Source: an uncultured Lachnospiraceae bacterium
GTDB lineage: Bacteria; Bacillota; Clostridia; Lachnospirales; Lachnospiraceae
NCBI GenBank assembly: GCA_902797785.1
Contig: CADBUD010000148.1
Span: 1 to 8,749 of the forward strand
Length of the DNA stretch: 8,749 nt
Reading direction: 5' to 3'
A program made the translations under genes and the position numbers. A model generated the notes under the pieces. That model did no database searches and was not told the DNA's origin. It saw nothing but the letters and a program-made list of their open reading frames with translations. Below are positions 5,983 to 8,749 of this stretch, in pieces; within the stretch, counting starts at the first letter, position 1; the number at the start of each line of letters is the position of its first letter.

Positions 5983-7275
5983 TCATGCAGTATGATACTG
6001 ATACTGCTTCATTTCCTTTTCTGTTTTTACGATTTTGATTCTTCCCCCCAACTGCCGCAGCTTTTTCTCAAAATCTTCGTATCCGCGTTGAATATATACA
6101 ATATCATCTATGATCGTCTTTCCGGAAGCAGCCAGACCTGCAATCACAAGGGCTGCTCCTGCGCGCAGATCCGGCGCACAGACTTCTGCTCCTGTATATT
6201 CTTCGACTCCATTGATAATTGCTATATTTCCCTCTACCTTGATGTCTCCGCCCAGACGGTGCAGCTCATCCACATATCGGAAACGATTCTCAAAGATACT
6301 CTCTGTAATCGTGCTCATTCCATTTGATAATCCGAGCACAACTGCCATCTGTGGCTGCATATCTGTCGGAAATCCCGGATATGGCAGGGTCTTTACCTGG
6401 GTATAGCCCAGCCGCTCTGTTGCACAGACACGGACTGCATCATCCATTTCCTCTACCCTGCAGCCAATCTCGACCAATTTCGCGCTCGTCGCCTCCAGAT
6501 GCTTGGGAATCACATTTTTGACAGTGATATCTCCTTTTGTTGCTGCCGCAGCGAACATAAAGGTTCCTGCCTCAATCTGATCCGGTATAATGGAATATTC
6601 TGTCTTATGAAGCTTTGGGACACCCTTGATCCGGATCACGTCCGTACCGGCACCTTTGATATTTGCCCCCATGCTGTTTAGGAAGTTCGCCACATCCACG
6701 ACATGCGGCTCCTTGGCCGCATTTTCCAGAATGGTATTTCCATCTGCCATTGCGGCTGCCATCATGACATTGATCGTTGCTCCTACGGAGACCACATCCA
6801 TATAAATATGGCTCCCATGCAGATGACTGGCATGTGCCGTAATCTTTCCATGACGGACGCCTGCCTCTGCTCCTAAGGCCCGAAAGCCTTTTAAATGCTG
6901 ATCGATCGGTCTGCTCCCGATATCACACCCTCCCGGCAATGCCACCTCTGCCTGCTTATATTTCCCAAGCAGTGCGCCCAGAAGGTAGTAGGAGGCACGT
7001 ATCTTTTTTATATATTCATAATCCAGGCTTAATTTTCCAATTCCAAAGCCATTGATCCGCACAGTGTGCCGATTCAAATGCACGACGCTGCCACCGATTG
7101 CCCCGATTGCCTGAATCATGACATTTACATCCCGTACATCTGGAAGATTCTCTATGACAACATCCTCGTCTGTCATTATTGCTGCTGCCAAAATTGCAAG
7201 CGCGGCATTTTTGGCACCACCGATTTCAACCTCGCCTTTTAGCGGAACTCCGCCATTTATAATGTACTGTTCCAT
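5983..7275 (-). CDS. murA: UDP-N-acetylglucosamine 1-carboxyvinyltransferase
   Basis: Transfers enolpyruvate from PEP to UDP-GlcNAc, the first committed step of peptidoglycan precursor synthesis, in the cytoplasm; it is the fosfomycin target. With the start at ATG 7275 it has 430 residues, slightly over the usual 420 because of a short charged tail (VKTEKEMKQYQYHTA). Key residues: GGAKNAAL (19-26, Lys22 and Asn23), the active-site loop PGGCDIGSRP (114-123, Cys117, so of the fosfomycin-sensitive Cys type), PYPGFPTDMQPQ (298-309, Asp305) and DLRAGAALV (369-377). The frame is open to a TTG at 7287, but the GAGGTG site (7280-7285) would then fall inside the gene; its spacing fits the second ATG (7275) better than the first (7278). 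metK follows 19 bp downstream. Many Firmicutes carry two murA copies; which one this is cannot be decided here. Confidence 0.97.
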   Translation of the reverse strand: MEQYIINGGVPLKGEVEIGGAKNAALAILAAAIMTDEDVVIENLPDVRDVNVMIQAIGAIGGSVVHLNRHTVRINGFGIGKLSLDYEYIKKIRASYYLLGALLGKYKQAEVALPGGCDIGSRPIDQHLKGFRALGAEAGVRHGKITAHASHLHGSHIYMDVVSVGATINVMMAAAMADGNTILENAAKEPHVVDVANFLNSMGANIKGAGTDVIRIKGVPKLHKTEYSIIPDQIEAGTFMFAAAATKGDITVKNVIPKHLEATSAKLVEIGCRVEEMDDAVRVCATERLGYTQVKTLPYPGFPTDMQPQMAVVLGLSNGMSTITESIFENRFRYVDELHRLGGDIKVEGNIAIINGVEEYTGAEVCAPDLRAGAALVIAGLAASGKTIIDDIVYIQRGYEDFEKKLRQLGGRIKIVKTEKEMKQYQYHTA

Positions 7276-7279
7276 CATA

Positions 7280-7285
7280 CACCTC
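7280..7285 (-). promoter_or_regulatory. Ribosome binding site deciding the murA start
   Basis: The minus strand reads GAGGTG here. It is 1 nt from the ATG at 7278 and 4 nt from the ATG at 7275, or 6 nt when measured from the end of GAGG. The second ATG is therefore preferred, giving the protein start MEQYIINGG, which matches the usual MurA N-terminus. It rules out the longer TTG start at 7287. Confidence 0.75.
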
Positions 7286-7372
7286 AAATATTATTTCATC
7301 ACTTTTACACTCTTTTTTAATCAAAACGACTTTCTTTCAAACGGTATTTTGTGAACAAAAGAATCAAATTAC

Positions 7373-7400
7373 ATTATATCATATGTATGAAATTTGTAAA
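7373..7400 (-). promoter_or_regulatory. Promoter of the murA-metK operon
   Basis: The minus strand has TTTACA at 7400-7395, a 16-base spacer, then TATAAT at 7378-7373 preceded by TGA (7381-7379), an extended -10. The start of transcription is expected near 7366, giving a leader of about 90 nt. No riboswitch-like structure is seen in that leader. The spacer contains a dyad, TCATA-TG-TATGA (7379-7390), that could bind a regulator. The rest of the 181-193 bp gap is AT-rich with no further feature; no strong terminator is seen after the upstream gene. Confidence 0.75.
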
Positions 7401-7468
7401 CGTATTATTTCATCTTCTATATTTTTGACAATTTCATAAAAAATATTAATAAAAGTATTATACATTTT

Positions 7469-8749
7469 TTATAAGATACCAATGATATTTAAGATGAACA
7501 ATACAGTATTTAAAAGCGTCAGCCAAAGGATAAATCTCAAATAGCCGCGAATGCTTTCCGGAGCGACATGTACCGGCTCATCCTGCCGAATCGTCTTTGA
7601 GCTGTCGGATTCGTTTTCCTCAATCAGGGAACGGATATTTCGGTAGCACCGGACCATTTCGCCATGGATCTTTTCCTCTATATCTCCCTTTACTTCTTCT
7701 AATTTATCCAGAATCTCCCGGTTATTTGGGGCTTCCTTTGCCGGCTCTGCAGACGATTGTTCTGACAAAGCTCCCGATGTATGTTCTTTTTCGACTACGG
7801 TAGGCTCTCCGGATGGCCCTGCTTCTATTGTTACAGAGTTTACTTCCGCAAATCCATTCCGAATCTCTTTTGGGGAAGCTGTTTCCGTTTTTGCTCCCTC
7901 TTCTAATATGGTATGAACTTTATTGATAAAATTTCTGTCAATTTTAGAAATTTCATCCAGTCTGATCACGATATCATTGATCTTGCCATTCATTTCGCTG
8001 GCAATCTGCTGGAAGATGGAATCTTCCCGTCTGACACTGTCTATGATCAAATTTTGGATAGCGGCGAATTTTTGTAAAAATTCTGTCTGTCTGGCTTCTG
8101 TCATGACATATGCTGAATCTGCCTGTTTCTCCGCCTGTCTCTCTTCTCCGCCTTCTTTTCCTGCTCCGGATGCTGCTGACAGATTTTGAACCATGTCCTT
8201 TAATTCTTCAAATTTTTGTCCCAGAAGCTGCTCATACTCCCTGAGGCTTTCTGCTCTGTCTGCTCCATCTGCCTGCTGATCATTGAGCCGGGCTGCCCAG
8301 CCTTCTTCCTGCTTTTCGAGCTTTTCTAAAATCTGGCGGCTGGACTCTTCCGAACGCTCCAGCTTGGAGGAAAGAATCGCTGTCTGCTCTTCAATCTTTT
8401 GTCCTGTCTCAAGCAGTAATTCTCTATTTTTTTCAAAGCCCCCGGTGACCTGGGATTCCCATTCCTTTCTCTGCGCATCGATCTGTGGATTCATCGGGAC
8501 ATCGAACATATCATCCATAAAATAGGATGTACGCTGCTCTGTTCCGGATAAAGCTCCGGTCTCTTTGGCATTTTTTTGCTTTTCTATAGATTCTGTGAGC
8601 CGGGCTGTTGACTGTTCCAGCTGCTCTTTAATCTGTGCCTCCAGCTGCTTTCCCTGCTCCTCTATCTTTTCTGATAATAATGCCGCGGTTTTTTCCGGCT
8701 GATCTCTCAGCTGCTCGGCTGTCAGCCCTGCGGTGACCACGGACTGCTC
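7469..8749 (-). CDS. Coiled-coil protein with C-terminal membrane anchor, partial, unknown function
   Basis: The frame is open to the window edge (426 codons and a TAA stop), so the true start lies outside; the GTG at 8740 is simply an internal Val codon. I recognise no domain. The visible part is rich in Glu, Gln, Lys and Ser: coiled-coil-like stretches at about 10-60 and 95-195, a shorter linker with the hydrophobic FMDDMFDVPMNP patch (about 75-86), a more conserved-looking helical block (about 213-285, including FAAIQNLIIDSV and INDIVIRLDEISKID), a Pro/Ser/Glu-rich linker (285-345), another helix (345-385), then one hydrophobic segment, YLRFILWLTLLNTVLFILNI, ending two residues or so before the stop. 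This suggests attachment to the membrane by the extreme C-terminus with most of the protein in the cytoplasm. The next gene, murA, has its own promoter. A scaffold or envelope/division role is only a guess from the neighbour. Confidence 0.8.
   Translation of the reverse strand, partial: EQSVVTAGLTAEQLRDQPEKTAALLSEKIEEQGKQLEAQIKEQLEQSTARLTESIEKQKNAKETGALSGTEQRTSYFMDDMFDVPMNPQIDAQRKEWESQVTGGFEKNRELLLETGQKIEEQTAILSSKLERSEESSRQILEKLEKQEEGWAARLNDQQADGADRAESLREYEQLLGQKFEELKDMVQNLSAASGAGKEGGEERQAEKQADSAYVMTEARQTEFLQKFAAIQNLIIDSVRREDSIFQQIASEMNGKINDIVIRLDEISKIDRNFINKVHTILEEGAKTETASPKEIRNGFAEVNSVTIEAGPSGEPTVVEKEHTSGALSEQSSAEPAKEAPNNREILDKLEEVKGDIEEKIHGEMVRCYRNIRSLIEENESDSSKTIRQDEPVHVAPESIRGYLRFILWLTLLNTVLFILNIIGIL

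Noticed and set aside
5791..6327. 178-codon plus-strand reading frame antisense to metK and murA
   Set aside because: It is a shadow of two well-supported genes, with a low-complexity Ser/Cys/Ile-rich product and no known motif.
7276..7287. Longer murA start at TTG 7287 or ATG 7278
   Set aside because: The ribosome binding site lies inside the TTG form and too close to ATG 7278. ATG 7275 has proper spacing and gives the usual N-terminus.
8738..8740. GTG at 8740 as the start of the coiled-coil gene
   Set aside because: The frame continues open to the window edge (Glu, Gln, Ser codons upstream), and the sequence there is already coiled-coil-like. It is an internal Val codon.

Overview
The window looks like the chromosome of a low-to-moderate GC Gram-positive anaerobe, most likely a clostridial gut bacterium of the Lachnospiraceae type. 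This is an inference from three things: the protein sequences (a clostridial-style glycogen phosphorylase, MurA, MetK and a VanR/VanS-like signalling pair), the strong AGGAGG-type ribosome binding sites, and the extended -10 promoters. No species can be named. Every real gene lies on the minus strand, so transcription runs from high to low coordinates.

Reading in the direction of transcription: (i) 8749-7469 is the C-terminal part of a long coiled-coil protein of unknown function ending in a single membrane anchor; its start is outside the window. (ii) A 181-193 bp AT-rich gap carries a good promoter. It drives murA (first committed step of peptidoglycan synthesis) and, 19 bp later, metK (S-adenosylmethionine synthetase). 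This unit ends at a hairpin with a T run at 4682-4729. (iii) A 414 bp gap (4359-4772) holds the metK terminator, an extended -10 promoter, and an unusual structured element (4490-4604) followed by another perfect hairpin (4425-4449). These would form a roughly 240 nt leader for the next unit. (iv) A tightly overlapping cluster follows: sensor histidine kinase (ATGA overlap), OmpR-type response regulator (TGATG overlap), RluA-family pseudouridine synthase. (v) After a 67 bp gap comes the N-terminal 446 codons of glycogen phosphorylase, cut by the window edge.

The genes are mostly housekeeping: cell wall precursor synthesis, methyl-donor synthesis, RNA modification and glycogen breakdown, plus one two-component system of unknown signal. 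The most interesting material is non-coding. The leader element has three pairs of complementary arms that cannot all pair in a simple nested fold. Both imperfect positions become G-U pairs only on the minus strand, the strand of the operon mRNA. A related 24-nt motif sits at the other end of the kinase-regulator-pseudouridine synthase cluster and supplies the last codons and stop of the synthase gene. The element could therefore be a regulatory RNA, a dispersed intergenic repeat, or both.
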